DNA of 15,693 nt from the NCBI RefSeq assembly GCF_938045595.1, contig NZ_CALIBB010000124.1, positions 1 to 15,693 of the forward strand, written 5' to 3'. Positions 1-7,907 of the stretch are shown piece by piece. A program made the position numbers and the translations under genes. The notes under the pieces are model-generated. The model worked only from the letters and a program-made list of their open reading frames with translations. It ran no database searches and had not been told where the DNA came from. Positions within the stretch are counted from its first letter, which is position 1; each line of letters begins with the position of its first letter. The stretch comes from an uncultured Campylobacter sp. (lineage in GTDB: Bacteria; Campylobacterota; Campylobacteria; Campylobacterales; Campylobacteraceae).

Positions 1-37
1 ACAATAAATGTATAAAAGACATAAAAAATGTAAAATA

Positions 38-132
38 GTAGAATTCCATCCCGTTGGGAATTGAAACAGCTCAACTATCGCGTCAAGTCTATTGAAGATC
101 GGGTAGAATTCCATCCCATTGGGAATTGAAAT
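38..132 (+). CRISPR. CRISPR array fragment, two repeats (distal end)
   Basis: Two 30-bp repeats lie at 38-67 and 103-132, separated by a 35-bp spacer (68-102). The consensus has a 5' half GTAGAATTCCATCCC and a 3' half GTTGGGAATTGAAAC. The first copy is perfect; the second has two changes (G16 to A and the last C to T). Repeats ending ATTGAAAC are usual for type I-B and type III systems, and this end fixes the crRNA strand as plus. The mutated second copy marks this as the trailer end. The 37 bp at the left edge could be a further spacer whose repeat lies outside the window, or part of a leader. No cas gene is nearby within the window. Confidence 0.9.
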
Positions 133-578
133 ACTCTATTTAAAATCTCATTTTCCCTCTCCCATAGTAGCATTCTATAAAATTTACCGAGCCGAATCCT
201 ACCCGATAAAATTTTTACCGAATAAAATTCTGGACTTGAAATTTTAAAATTTTATCGAGCAAGGCTCCGCATCTCAGAGCTTAGAATTTTAAATTTAAGA
301 AGCAGCGACTTTGAGCTGCAGGATTCAAAAGCGCAAGGATTTTAGATTATAAAATTTAAAAAGGCGGGTAGGATTAGAATTTTAAAAATCGAAGTCGATG
401 ATTGGAATTTCAAGCTTCAAAACTTAAAATTTTAAATCTAAAGTGGAGGCAAAATTCTAAGATCGTTTCAAATTTAACACTTTTAAATTTACATATCTCA
501 AGCTCTATTCATAAAATTTTACGTATTAATTTACGTAAAATTTAGCCGAAAAAAGATGATCTCATAAACTTATCCGCA
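133..578. other. Gene-free A+T-rich intergenic region
   Basis: I see no supported gene in these 446 bp. The stretch is rich in palindromic AATTTTAAAATT-type words (around 236-256, 281-298, 350-358, 374-384 and 421-440). Short G+C-richer words such as GCGGGTAGGATTAG and its near complement AATCCTACCCG lie between them. A decayed CRISPR repeat lies at 167-196. Similar A+T palindromes recur in other gaps of this window, so they look like a genome-wide intergenic texture rather than a local element. Confidence 0.6.
167..196 (+). repeat. Decayed CRISPR repeat at the trailer end of the left array
   Basis: This stretch starts 64 bp after the preceding repeat, in phase with the 63-67 bp period of the arrays. 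Ten of its first twelve bases match the repeat (GTAGcATTCtAT against GTAGAATTCCAT). The 3' half is almost unrecognisable. The A+T-rich background contains similar words, so chance is possible; the phase is the main argument. Confidence 0.4.
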
Positions 579-1121
579 TTAAATTTTATCTCTTCTTTTT
601 AGAATAAAAACCATCGCGGACGCAATTATTAGCGATGATAAAGCGCTTATAATCATTATGCTAAAATTAAAATTTGAGCGATCAAACAGATGACCCAACA
701 AGGTCAAATCGGCTCTTGTTAGGACTATCACAGCTAGCAAATAAGTATAAAATAGACTTATAAAAAATGCAGATGCGCCGGATATTTTATCCAGCAGAAT
801 AAAAGCCTTTATTTTAGAAAATACGAAGCAGCAGATGATTAGAGGCAAAATTACCGTCGCGCAAAATAGATACAATACCATAGCGCCGAAAATATCGCTT
901 TCGCTATCGCTCGCTTCTTCATGCCACGTTAGTTCAAAAGCTTTCATAACGATAGAAAGCGGATTCGCGATATCGTAACCGCTATACTCCGCCAAAAAAA
1001 CCGCGTCTATGCTGGCAAATATAACGCCCAAGCAGTCTACAGTAAAAAAGAGTAAGGCGATCCAGAATAAAATCCTTACCCCTTTTAGCTCAAAACATTT
1101 TTTAATGAACTCTTTTATCAC
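579..1121 (-). CDS. Hypothetical four-helix membrane protein (180 aa)
   Basis: I do not recognise this protein. It has four likely membrane segments (about residues 17-38, 78-102, 116-136 and 154-174). An acidic loop rich in Glu, Asp and Ser sits at about 67-77, and the C-terminus is basic (KRRDK). The start is GTG, with AGGGG a few bases upstream; there is no ATG near the N-terminus. A possible 36-codon ORF ends 8 bases upstream (1130-1240), so translation could be coupled. Base composition is more A+T-rich than the PBP2 operon downstream, as in the neighbouring 217-aa gene. That fits lineage-specific or acquired DNA beside the CRISPR remnant. It could be a small stress or immunity-type membrane protein, but nothing in the sequence decides this. 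Confidence 0.7.
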   Translation of the reverse strand: MIKEFIKKCFELKGVRILFWIALLFFTVDCLGVIFASIDAVFLAEYSGYDIANPLSIVMKAFELTWHEEASDSESDIFGAMVLYLFCATVILPLIICCFVFSKIKAFILLDKISGASAFFISLFYTYLLAVIVLTRADLTLLGHLFDRSNFNFSIMIISALSSLIIASAMVFILKRRDKI

Positions 1122-1129
1122 CCTAGCCC

Positions 1130-1240
1130 CTAATTTATAGCCTTTAAGATCAATTCGGCTTTTATATCGCGTTTCATTTCGGTACTTTTAAAAACACTTT
1201 GTCGTAATTTATCATCAAAATTTAAGCCCTTCGCTGCCAT
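1130..1240 (-). CDS. Possible small protein (36 aa) or gene remnant
   Basis: An ATG-started ORF on the minus strand encodes a charged, soluble-looking peptide that begins MAAKGLNFDDKLRQ and ends ELILKAIN. Its TAG stop lies 8 bases before the GTG of the 180-aa membrane protein. No convincing ribosome binding site precedes the ATG. A neighbouring frame just upstream is also open for about 19 codons, so this may be the 3' end of a frameshifted, decayed gene. The amino-acid mix (regular Lys/Glu/Leu/Ile) looks coding-like, but the length allows chance. Confidence 0.3.
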   Translation of the reverse strand: MAAKGLNFDDKLRQSVFKSTEMKRDIKAELILKAIN

Positions 1241-1320
1241 CGTCTATATTGCCCGTTGCGATCGTAAGCTAAAATTTTCATTCTACTTATTCACCTAATT
1301 TGATACCGTTAAAATTAGAA

Positions 1321-1974
1321 TTATTTTTTATCCTTATCAAAAAATTTTGAATTGTAGTTAGTTAAAGATATCATCAAGGTTCGCTTATTGAAAGGAACTT
1401 TACCGAATCTATCAACAAGTAATTTATTCTGTTTTACTGATATCATAGTACCGTTATCATCAAAAATATAGTATTTTTTTATTCCTAAGAAATTTAAGCA
1501 TTGAAAGATAATTATAAATATAAAGTTTATGATGATAGCCATTGCAAGATTTGTTATATACGTAAATTTATCCATCAAAGTTTTACTATCAAGTTTTGCA
1601 GTTTCTCCAAAACATGGAAAGTATGAATACGTTATCTTTGTATGCTCCGTAAGCTGGATTTTTAGAACCTTTAAATTCCCCGCGAAATCCACATAGTCGC
1701 ATTCTATTATTTTCTCAAAAATTCTAATTTGTAAGTCATTTACCAGCATACCTTTCAGCATTGCAAAATCTCCAAAAATCGTTTTGAAAAATATAAATAT
1801 GCAAAGAGCTAGCTCGCCTTTTCTAAAACTACTACTAAAGAAACTTTCAATAGGAAAAATAGATCTAATGGCGAATACTAATGCGAATATCAGGAAAAAA
1901 ATTCCTACTGTTAATTTACTTTTTAACAAATAGTCATTTTTTATCACTATCGGCTCTTTGTCGTAATCTCGCAT
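1321..1974 (-). CDS. Hypothetical membrane protein (217 aa)
   Basis: I do not recognise this protein. Hydrophobic segments lie at about residues 21-40, 54-70 and 138-165, with a soluble part between them (about 75-135). A basic C-terminal domain of about 50 residues follows the last segment. The ATG start is preceded by GGGGAAA, a plausible ribosome binding site. The coding sequence is markedly A+T-rich (many Phe, Ile, Lys and Asn codons) compared with the envelope operon beyond 2181. This suggests relatively recent acquisition or relaxed selection. It lies in the same direction as the 180-aa gene with about 200 bp between them, and they may share a transcript. Confidence 0.7.
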   Translation of the reverse strand: MRDYDKEPIVIKNDYLLKSKLTVGIFFLIFALVFAIRSIFPIESFFSSSFRKGELALCIFIFFKTIFGDFAMLKGMLVNDLQIRIFEKIIECDYVDFAGNLKVLKIQLTEHTKITYSYFPCFGETAKLDSKTLMDKFTYITNLAMAIIINFIFIIIFQCLNFLGIKKYYIFDDNGTMISVKQNKLLVDRFGKVPFNKRTLMISLTNYNSKFFDKDKK

Positions 1975-2180
1975 AGAATTTCCCCATTTTTATAAAAAGA
2001 TATTTTGGCGTATTCTACCGCCTTATTCTTATGGTGCATTTAAAATTTAAATCTGCGAAGGATGGGTAAAATTCTAAATTTCAAAGTCTCCGCACCGCGC
2101 TAAATTTTAAAATTTCAAACCCGTAATAGTGAAATAAAATTCTATCCCCTCCAAGTTTCATAAAATTTTAAAATTCCGCT
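1975..2180. other. Intergenic A+T-rich gap below PBP2
   Basis: No gene is visible here. The gap contains AAATTTTAAAATTT-type palindromes (about 2103-2117 and 2161-2175) and a GGGTAAAATTCTAAATTT word near 2064. A weak inverted repeat, GGCG/CGCC, lies at 2007-2022. None of these is a convincing terminator for the operon ending at 2181. Confidence 0.4.
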
Positions 2181-4001
2181 CTACTTCGTTTTCTTTGCGC
2201 TGTCTTTGCTAGTAGTTGCGTTAGCGTCGATGTAGCCCATCTGAGCGAGTTTCTCGTAGATTTGCATTATCACGGGACCTGCCGCGCTTCCGCCGCCGCC
2301 GCCGTGTTCTACGAGCACGGTTACGGCATATTGCGGCTTGTCGTACGGTCCAAAGCTCGTCATCCAAGCGTGCGAGCGGTGGAAGTAGTCCATATCAGCC
2401 TCTTTCATTCGCTTCTTGGTGGTCTGCGAGATGCCCACGACCTGTGCGGTGCCGGTCTTGACCGCTAGAGGCACGACCGCGGTATGGATGAGCTTGTAGG
2501 CAGTGCCTCCGTCGGGGTTGTTACCGACCTCATACATCCCGCGTCGCACGAGGGGCAACTGCGCCTTTTCTTTCGGAGTGAAAAGCTCGGTAGGGGTAAA
2601 TTCCACCGGCTTGCCGTCGATGCTTTTTAAAAAATGCGGCGTGATAGCCTTGCCCGAGGCGATCTGCGCGGTGTTTTTCGCCACCTGCATAGGGGTGACG
2701 AGCACGTCGCCCTGGCCGATCGAGGCATTGACCGTCTCGCCCTGATACCACGCGCGCTTAAATTTCTGCATTTTCCAGGCCTTATTAGGCATCGTGCCTA
2801 CAAACTCATTGGGCAGATCGACGCCCGTTTTGCTACCGAAACCCAGACGCTGCAGATACGCGGACATATAGTCGATCCCCACTAGCAGCGAGCCTTCGTA
2901 AAAATACACGTCGCAGCTACCCTTAATCGCTTCTACTAGGCTCACGCGGCCGTGACCCCAGCTCTTCCAGCAGCGAAATTTACGCCCTCCAAGCTCTATC
3001 GCGCCACTGCAAAATACGCTCCAGTTCTCGTTGATCTTGCCGCTGTTTAAAAAGCTCATCCCCACAGCCATCTTGATTACAGAGCCCGGCGGATAGAGGC
3101 CATTTACGAGCTTATTCGTAAACGGATGGCGCGGGTCTTTTATCAGCTCGTCCCACTGCGTCTGCGAAATTCCGCCTACGAAGGTGTTTAGATCGTACTC
3201 GGGGAAGCTGCCCGCCGCGATGATGGCGCCGTCGCGCAGATCCATCACGATCGCTACGCCGTCTTTATCTTTAAAAATTTCCTCGAGGTATTTTTGCAGC
3301 TCAAGATCGATGGTAAGCGAAATTTCGCTACTGCTGGGCTCTTGCATCGAGATCTCCTCTACGACCTGATTTAGCGCCGTAACCTTCGTCTTGCGCTCGC
3401 CCTTGCTGCCCTGCAAAAGCTCGTTATAATACCCCTCGACGCCGCTTCTGCCGTTGTATCCGGTAAGCGCGCTTAGGGGGTTGCTTTGGATATCTTTTTT
3501 ATTGGCGCGGCCTACGTAGCCGATGATGTGCGAAGCAAGCGCGCCGTAAGGGTAGAAGCGCTGCGAAGCGGGCGAAATTTTAATATTTTCGTGCAGGCTC
3601 AAGCTCGCGAAATGCTGTATCGTGGCGTTGTAGTCCAAAAACGGCACGACTTCGATAAAGTCTTGATTATAAGCGGAATTCGCGTCCTTGTAGCTCTTAC
3701 TCATCGCGGTGACATTGAGATCTTTGAAGTAGTGCGAGATATTATTTAGCTCGCTTTGCAGCGCGGCGTCTTTTAGATGCGGCGCGATCGATAGAGAAAA
3801 GCCGAGATTGTTTATCGCGAGCGGGCGGCCTTTGGCATCTAAAATTTGACCGCGCACCGGCGGGATGTATTCGGTGGAGATGACGTTATTTTTAGCGACC
3901 TGCTCGTAGAATTCGTTTGATTTGATCGAAAGATAATAAATTCTAACCAAAAGCATGCTAAAAAATAGTATCACGAATACGAATACAAACTTTAGCCTCA
4001 T
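2181..4001 (-). CDS. mrdA: Penicillin-binding protein 2, elongation-specific D,D-transpeptidase
   Basis: This class B PBP cross-links peptidoglycan during cell elongation, working with a SEDS glycosyltransferase (RodA) at the inner membrane. An N-terminal membrane anchor spans about residues 5-25. The dimerisation domain follows, with the usual PVRGQILDAKGRPLA motif (48-62), and then the transpeptidase domain. The active-site motifs are visible: SxxK at S307-K310 (PPGSVIKM), SxD at S362-D364 (GSCDVYF) and KTG at 515-517 (AVKTGTAQV). At 606 residues it has the normal length. The ATG overlaps the stop of the upstream membrane-protein gene by four bases (ATGA), so translation is probably coupled. 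The C-terminal tail (about 592-606) is Thr/Ser/Lys-rich and probably disordered. In C. jejuni I recall the equivalent gene being called pbpC, in the same neighbourhood. Confidence 0.95.
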   Translation of the reverse strand: MRLKFVFVFVILFFSMLLVRIYYLSIKSNEFYEQVAKNNVISTEYIPPVRGQILDAKGRPLAINNLGFSLSIAPHLKDAALQSELNNISHYFKDLNVTAMSKSYKDANSAYNQDFIEVVPFLDYNATIQHFASLSLHENIKISPASQRFYPYGALASHIIGYVGRANKKDIQSNPLSALTGYNGRSGVEGYYNELLQGSKGERKTKVTALNQVVEEISMQEPSSSEISLTIDLELQKYLEEIFKDKDGVAIVMDLRDGAIIAAGSFPEYDLNTFVGGISQTQWDELIKDPRHPFTNKLVNGLYPPGSVIKMAVGMSFLNSGKINENWSVFCSGAIELGGRKFRCWKSWGHGRVSLVEAIKGSCDVYFYEGSLLVGIDYMSAYLQRLGFGSKTGVDLPNEFVGTMPNKAWKMQKFKRAWYQGETVNASIGQGDVLVTPMQVAKNTAQIASGKAITPHFLKSIDGKPVEFTPTELFTPKEKAQLPLVRRGMYEVGNNPDGGTAYKLIHTAVVPLAVKTGTAQVVGISQTTKKRMKEADMDYFHRSHAWMTSFGPYDKPQYAVTVLVEHGGGGGSAAGPVIMQIYEKLAQMGYIDANATTSKDSAKKTK

Positions 4002-4504
4002 ACCAGCCGCCCCTTAAAAAAGAGCAGAGCAAGCAAAATTTCAATCACGATATAATTTAAATACTCGCCGCTTAGAGGCAGATACTCGCTCTTTTTAATC
4101 GCCGAGATCGCGTTGCTCACCACAAAGACCAAAACATAGCTAATCATCACGTAAAAGCAGATCAAAAAATTTCTAAATTTAATATATTTAAATGAGTTTT
4201 CATAGACCACGAAATAAAATATACAATACGCGATAGCCACGCTAAATAGGTTAAATCCGTGGATCTGCTCGGCGCAAAACAGATAAAAAATAGAGAAAAA
4301 CCAGGTAAAGCCGAACTTTTTAAATTTCACGTCGTTTTCATATTTTTGCACCACCATCGCCGTGAAAAAAAATCCAATTAGTGGCGGCAGCCCCCTATAC
4401 ACCGCACTTAGAAGCAGGTAAAAAAGAACTCCCGCGCTAAAAAGCGTGTCCGCTATAAGGTATAGATAAGTGCGATTTCGTTGCATACCGGAAACTTTTT
4501 GCAT
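3998..4504 (-). CDS. Small integral membrane protein upstream of PBP2 (possible MreD-like role)
   Basis: This 168-aa hydrophobic protein has about five membrane segments (roughly residues 13-35, 38-52, 66-78, 83-102 and 112-132, plus a C-terminal helix at 150-163). It sits directly before mrdA and shares an ATGA overlap with it. By position it matches the membrane protein that precedes PBP2 in other Campylobacter. An MreD-like partnership with the elongasome is suggested by size, topology and neighbour only. The start is uncertain: the ATG at 4504 lies 52 bp inside the upstream acetyltransferase gene, and a second ATG at 4486 would shorten it by six residues. Neither has a clear Shine-Dalgarno sequence, which fits translational coupling. 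Confidence 0.8.
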   Translation of the reverse strand: MQKVSGMQRNRTYLYLIADTLFSAGVLFYLLLSAVYRGLPPLIGFFFTAMVVQKYENDVKFKKFGFTWFFSIFYLFCAEQIHGFNLFSVAIAYCIFYFVVYENSFKYIKFRNFLICFYVMISYVLVFVVSNAISAIKKSEYLPLSGEYLNYIVIEILLALLFFKGRLV

Positions 4505-5244
4505 TTAATACAATCGGCCCAAATTTTTTGCGCGGGCAGCTCATCCTTTGGGATTTCGGTAAAACCGAGGCGCCCAAAAAATTCCTTTTGATAGGTGAGC
4601 GTAAATACGCTTTTTAGCCCGTAAAATCTCGCCTCGTCTAGCAGCTCATTTACGATAGCTCTGGCAATGCCCCGCCTGCGAAACTGCGGAGCGACGATGA
4701 GCGAGCGCACCTCGGCAAGATCTGCGTTAAAAATTTTAAGCGAAGCAAAGCCCGCTAAAATTTCGGCATTTTTTGCGGACTGCGATTCGCAAAGCCGCGA
4801 AAGATCATTTTGAAAAACGCCCGCGCTTTGCGAATATTCGCTCCGCAAAATTTGCTCTTTGCCGGCTTGCGCGCAGCCTGCTCCGGATACGACTTGCGCT
4901 GCGCTATTTCGTGGCGCGCTATTTTGAGACGTAGCTAGTTGCGGCACAAAATTACCCGCGGCATCTTCGACGGAATTTTCAGAAGTAATTTCGGCAAAAT
5001 TTTCGGCGGAGCTTTGGATTAAATTTAAATCCGAGCCGTGCGCTAAATTTAAATCAGAATTCTCTTTGGAATAAAAGCTCGTATCCGCCTTAGAATCGCA
5101 GCCGAACGCCAGCACGTATGAGCGGATATTTGATGCGATCTCATCGCTTTCAAGCGGCAAGATTACGCCGTTTTGAACCTCCTCTTTTACGAGCTCCTGC
5201 ATACGCGAAATGTCGCAAAGGCGCGCCTTTTTTAGCCATATCAT
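4453..5244 (-). CDS. GNAT-family N-acetyltransferase (ArgA-like) with a large internal insertion
   Basis: The N-terminus (residues 1-47) carries the usual start of the short GNAT acetyltransferases related to N-acetylglutamate synthase. The C-terminal half (162-263) carries acetyl-CoA-binding motif A (RSLIVAPQFRRRGIARAIV, 180-198) and the LTYQKEFFGRLGF segment. It ends in a Cys-rich DCIKCKKFPVCNE tail that I associate with epsilonproteobacterial members. The substrate may be glutamate (arginine pathway), but this is not certain. Family members are about 150 residues; this one has 263. Residues about 48-160 are a low-complexity Ser/Ala/Asn/Gln-rich insertion between strand beta-1/2 (YVLAF) and the strand beginning EILAGFASLKIF. 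The ATG is preceded by AGGGA. Its 3' end overlaps the next membrane-protein gene. Confidence 0.85.
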   Translation of the reverse strand: MIWLKKARLCDISRMQELVKEEVQNGVILPLESDEIASNIRSYVLAFGCDSKADTSFYSKENSDLNLAHGSDLNLIQSSAENFAEITSENSVEDAAGNFVPQLATSQNSAPRNSAAQVVSGAGCAQAGKEQILRSEYSQSAGVFQNDLSRLCESQSAKNAEILAGFASLKIFNADLAEVRSLIVAPQFRRRGIARAIVNELLDEARFYGLKSVFTLTYQKEFFGRLGFTEIPKDELPAQKIWADCIKCKKFPVCNEIALIYTL

Positions 5245-5356
5245 CTAAAATTTTCCCTAATCTTTGCGCGATCTTGGCGGCGCATTTTATATCCGCTGAA
5301 TTTAATTATTTTGAAATTCTGTGCCGCAAAATTTAACGTATTTAAATTTAGAAATT

Positions 5357-6256
5357 TCATAATCCAAACGCCCCTCGCACGATAATTTCGCGCGCTTTTT
5401 GTAGCCCGCCGCCCTTTAGCGTAGAGACCAAAACCGCCTGCGGATCGTGCCTCAAAAGCTTTGCACGCTCGCTTTGGTTGAGCTTGTCGGCTTTGGTATA
5501 GAGCCTCACGACCTTTTGATCGCCGCGCAGAAAACTAGCGAGATAGTTTTGCAAATTTTTATCTATCGCAAGATCAAACTGCCTCGCGTCGATGAGATGG
5601 ACGAAAAGCTTGATATTTAGGCGCTCTTTGATAAATTCGTCGAGATTTTTCTGCCAGATATAATGCAGTTTTTTGCAAACCTTAGCGTACCCGAACCCGG
5701 GCAGATCCACGAAGATCAAAGAGATATTTTCACCCAAGCTCGCAAGATCCGAAAAAGCGGGGTTGCCCGCTAAGCTTAGCGCTGATCTACCTGTAAAATT
5801 TAATTCGGAGTTTTGCGCGGAATTCGGCGCAAAACCTGCCGCAAGATCTGTCTCGCGATCCGATCTAAAATCCGCCGAGGCGCTTTTTAAATTTAAAACG
5901 CAATCTTGCTTTAAATTTCGCTCAGACGCCGCAGCCTCCGCGTGATCTTGCGCACAATTTGCAGCCGAGCTTAAAGCCTCTTTGCTTGCTAAATCTAGCG
6001 ATGTTTCATTTTGCGAGCCGTCCGAGTCTGCGGCAAGCTTTTGTTTAAATTTAACCTCGAAGAAATTTATCAGCTGCGTTTTGCCCGGCGTCGAGCTTGA
6101 TTTGGCTAGATTTTTGCGCCCAGTAAGCGCGTTTATCAGGCTACTTTTGCCGACGTTGGAACGCCCCAAAAACGCCACTTCGCTCATCGCAAACTCGGGC
6201 GCACCCGCGATATTTGCGGCGGAGGTGATAAACTGCGCGCTGCTAGGATAGATCAT
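5357..6256 (-). CDS. engB: Ribosome-biogenesis GTPase EngB (YihA/YsxC) with a ~105-residue insertion
   Basis: This small TRAFAC GTPase is needed for large-subunit ribosome assembly in many bacteria. Motifs: G1 GRSNVGKSS (31-39), G2 STPGKTQ with Thr56, G3 DLPGFGYAKV (from 184), G4 TKAD (254-257) and G5-like VSTLKGGG (from 277). Normal family length is about 200 residues; this protein has 299. The excess lies between FFEVK (65-69) and ISLIFVDLPG (from 178), in the hairpin leading from switch I to switch II. The insert is Ala/Ser/Asn/Leu-rich with no recognisable fold. The reading frame is intact and all GTP-binding motifs are kept, so the protein is probably functional. The ATG overlaps the lptA stop by four bases (ATGA), and a 112-bp gap separates it from the acetyltransferase gene. 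Confidence 0.93.
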   Translation of the reverse strand: MIYPSSAQFITSAANIAGAPEFAMSEVAFLGRSNVGKSSLINALTGRKNLAKSSSTPGKTQLINFFEVKFKQKLAADSDGSQNETSLDLASKEALSSAANCAQDHAEAAASERNLKQDCVLNLKSASADFRSDRETDLAAGFAPNSAQNSELNFTGRSALSLAGNPAFSDLASLGENISLIFVDLPGFGYAKVCKKLHYIWQKNLDEFIKERLNIKLFVHLIDARQFDLAIDKNLQNYLASFLRGDQKVVRLYTKADKLNQSERAKLLRHDPQAVLVSTLKGGGLQKAREIIVRGAFGL

Positions 6257-6768
6257 TTGTTTTGATCTTCGACCTGAAAGATCAGACGCACGGGCTTTTT
6301 CTCGCCGCCGCCGCTTTTTACTTCGTAGGTGCCCTTTTGGCGATTTACGATGATCTTATCGCCGTAAACCTCCTTTTTGGTCTCGGCTTCGTGCAGATAG
6401 GCGTTGTTTTCGAGCGTGTAAGCCTCGATAGTCGGATCGTAGGTCAGCACGCCGCCCTTGCCGTCGTAATGCTTTTGATTGAGTAAAATTTTAAAATTTG
6501 CATTTCCCGTCGCGACGTATTTGGTAGGCTGGCGCTTGGCGTCGAAGTAGATCGTCACTTTATCGGAATTTAGCGTATCGTAAGCGCCCTTTTTGATGCG
6601 GACGTTGCCTGTTAGGACGCTGATCTGCTTGATCTCGTCGGCGAAAAAATTATCCGCCGTGACCTCGACCTGCTCCTGCGCGGCGTTAAGAGTAGTCGCG
6701 CAGGAGCCCGCAATTAGCGCGGCTGCGAGTATTAGTTTGTGGAGTTTTGATCTTTTATTAAATACCAT
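6253..6768 (-). CDS. lptA: LPS-transport periplasmic bridge protein LptA (OstA-like)
   Basis: LptA forms the periplasmic bridge that carries lipopolysaccharide from LptBFGC to LptDE in the outer membrane. The 171-aa protein has a Sec signal peptide: basic N-terminus, hydrophobic core LILAAALIAG, and a likely cut after residue 29 or 30 (TLNA-AQ). An OstA-type beta-jellyroll domain follows, with the typical pattern VEVTADNFFADE, LTGNVRIKKGAYDTLNSDKV, YVATGNANF, GKGGVLTYDP and YGDKIIVNRQKGTYEV. The ATG at 6768 has AAAGGAA upstream and lies 37 bp inside the end of lptC; its own TGA overlaps the engB ATG. Such packing indicates a coupled operon. Confidence 0.93.
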   Translation of the reverse strand: MVFNKRSKLHKLILAAALIAGSCATTLNAAQEQVEVTADNFFADEIKQISVLTGNVRIKKGAYDTLNSDKVTIYFDAKRQPTKYVATGNANFKILLNQKHYDGKGGVLTYDPTIEAYTLENNAYLHEAETKKEVYGDKIIVNRQKGTYEVKSGGGEKKPVRLIFQVEDQNK

Positions 6769-7265
6769 GCGTGGATTCCTTTTGAGTTTGTTTGTTTGGT
6801 TTTAGTATCGTAGCTGATGCTTGCGCCCGTGATGCGGTCGCCGCCTTGGCGTAGCACGTACGGCACGTCGGAGCGGACGATCTTGCTACTCGTATCGTAG
6901 ATGATCTCCTGCGCCGTGTAATCAAAGCCTCTGCTATTTACGTAGTGCGCATCGCCGTTAAATTTTATCAGCTCGCCTGCGCGCGTCGCGGTCTTTGAAA
7001 CCAAAGTGTGATTTAGATCTGCGCTAATCTCCTCGGCTTTAAAATTTACAAACTCGTCGCGATCCTTATAGCGAGTGCCGCCGTCCGCGGTAAATTTAGC
7101 ATCCACGCGCTCGCCGATCTGATAATCGACGATCTTTTTCATCTCCATATTCGCAATGCTTAGATCCTGTCTAAACATATCGCTAAAATACGGCGTCTGC
7201 ACGCTTAAAAACACCATCGCGACGCAAAAGATCGCAATCGCGACGTAGAAAATTTTTATCACCAT
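6732..7265 (-). CDS. lptC: LPS-transport inner-membrane protein LptC
   Basis: LptC is a bitopic protein that receives LPS from the LptBFG transporter and passes it to LptA. The 177-aa sequence has one N-terminal membrane helix (about residues 4-22). A periplasmic jellyroll follows, with the LptC-type pattern FKAEEISADLNHTL, GELIKFNGDAHYVNSRGFDYTAQEIIYD and GDRITGASISYD. Sequence conservation in this family is weak, so the call also uses the position between kdsC and lptA, where lptC belongs. The ATG is preceded by AGAGGA. The 3' end overlaps lptA by 37 bp. A 67-bp gap separates it from kdsC. Confidence 0.9.
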   Translation of the reverse strand: MVIKIFYVAIAIFCVAMVFLSVQTPYFSDMFRQDLSIANMEMKKIVDYQIGERVDAKFTADGGTRYKDRDEFVNFKAEEISADLNHTLVSKTATRAGELIKFNGDAHYVNSRGFDYTAQEIIYDTSSKIVRSDVPYVLRQGGDRITGASISYDTKTKQTNSKGIHAWYLIKDQNSTN

Positions 7266-7332
7266 CGCTCGGTCCTCTTTGATCTGCGCGGAATTTTGCC
7301 TCTCGCAGGCTCTCTCACGCTCACTTGCAAAA

Positions 7333-7821
7333 CTACAGCCACTTGCTATTCCACTCTTCGCGCATGCCGTTTTTATCGACGAGTATTTCGATCATCTCGC
7401 GCACCGCGCCGCAGCCGCCGTTTTTGCTTAGCGCGACGTCCGCTTTTAGCGAGCTTAGCGCATCGGCGGGCTTGAAGCTGATCGCGACTGCATTTAAAAG
7501 CTTCGCGTCGTTTATATCATCGCCGATCGCGGCGGCCTCATCGAAGCTTAGGTTAAAATTTTTTAAAATTTGCTCCGCCCTTGAGAGCTTGTCTTTTTCG
7601 CCTTGAAAGAGCGTATCGATCTTTAGCTCGCGCGCGCGGTTTGCGACGATTTGCGAGCTTTTGCCGGTGATGATCGCGACCTTTAGCCCCAGCCGCTGCC
7701 ACTCCTGGATGCCGAACCCGTCTTTTACGTTAAATTTCTTCATCTCTTCGCCGCCGTTTGAATGGTACAGCCCGCCGTCGCTAAGGCAGCCGTCTACGTC
7801 TAAAAATATGATCTTTATCAC
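7333..7821 (-). CDS. kdsC: 3-deoxy-D-manno-octulosonate 8-phosphate phosphatase KdsC
   Basis: This HAD-family phosphatase (C0 cap-less type, tetramer-forming) releases KDO from KDO-8-phosphate in the LPS-core pathway in the cytoplasm. Motif I is FLDVDGCLSDG with the catalytic Asp pair at residues 8 and 10, motif II TGKS (52-55), motif III Lys78 (GEKDK) and motif IV GDDIND (100-105). I chose the GTG at 7821 because it has ACGGA about eight bases upstream and places motif I at the usual distance from the N-terminus (162 aa). An upstream in-frame TTG at 7881 would add 20 residues unlike the family. It heads the LPS-transport part of the operon, followed by lptC. Confidence 0.92.
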   Translation of the reverse strand: MIKIIFLDVDGCLSDGGLYHSNGGEEMKKFNVKDGFGIQEWQRLGLKVAIITGKSSQIVANRARELKIDTLFQGEKDKLSRAEQILKNFNLSFDEAAAIGDDINDAKLLNAVAISFKPADALSSLKADVALSKNGGCGAVREMIEILVDKNGMREEWNSKWL

Positions 7822-7907
7822 TTCGTTTTCCGTTTTTTGAAATTTTGTGATTTTAACGAAATTTGGCTGAATTTTTGGCAAACGCCGTATAAATTTAAGC
7901 TGCGATC

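Noticed and set aside
2007..2022. GGCG/CGCC inverted repeat with nearby A/T runs, as a terminator for the PBP2 operon
   Set aside because: A four-base stem is too short and no proper T-run follows.
2262..3749. Several plus-strand open frames opposite PBP2
   Set aside because: They are antisense to a gene with all catalytic motifs; their products are unlike any protein I know and have no ribosome binding sites that stand out.
7822..7881. N-terminal extension of kdsC from a TTG at 7881
   Set aside because: The added 20 residues do not fit the family, while the GTG at 7821 has a ribosome binding site and puts the catalytic motif at the normal position.
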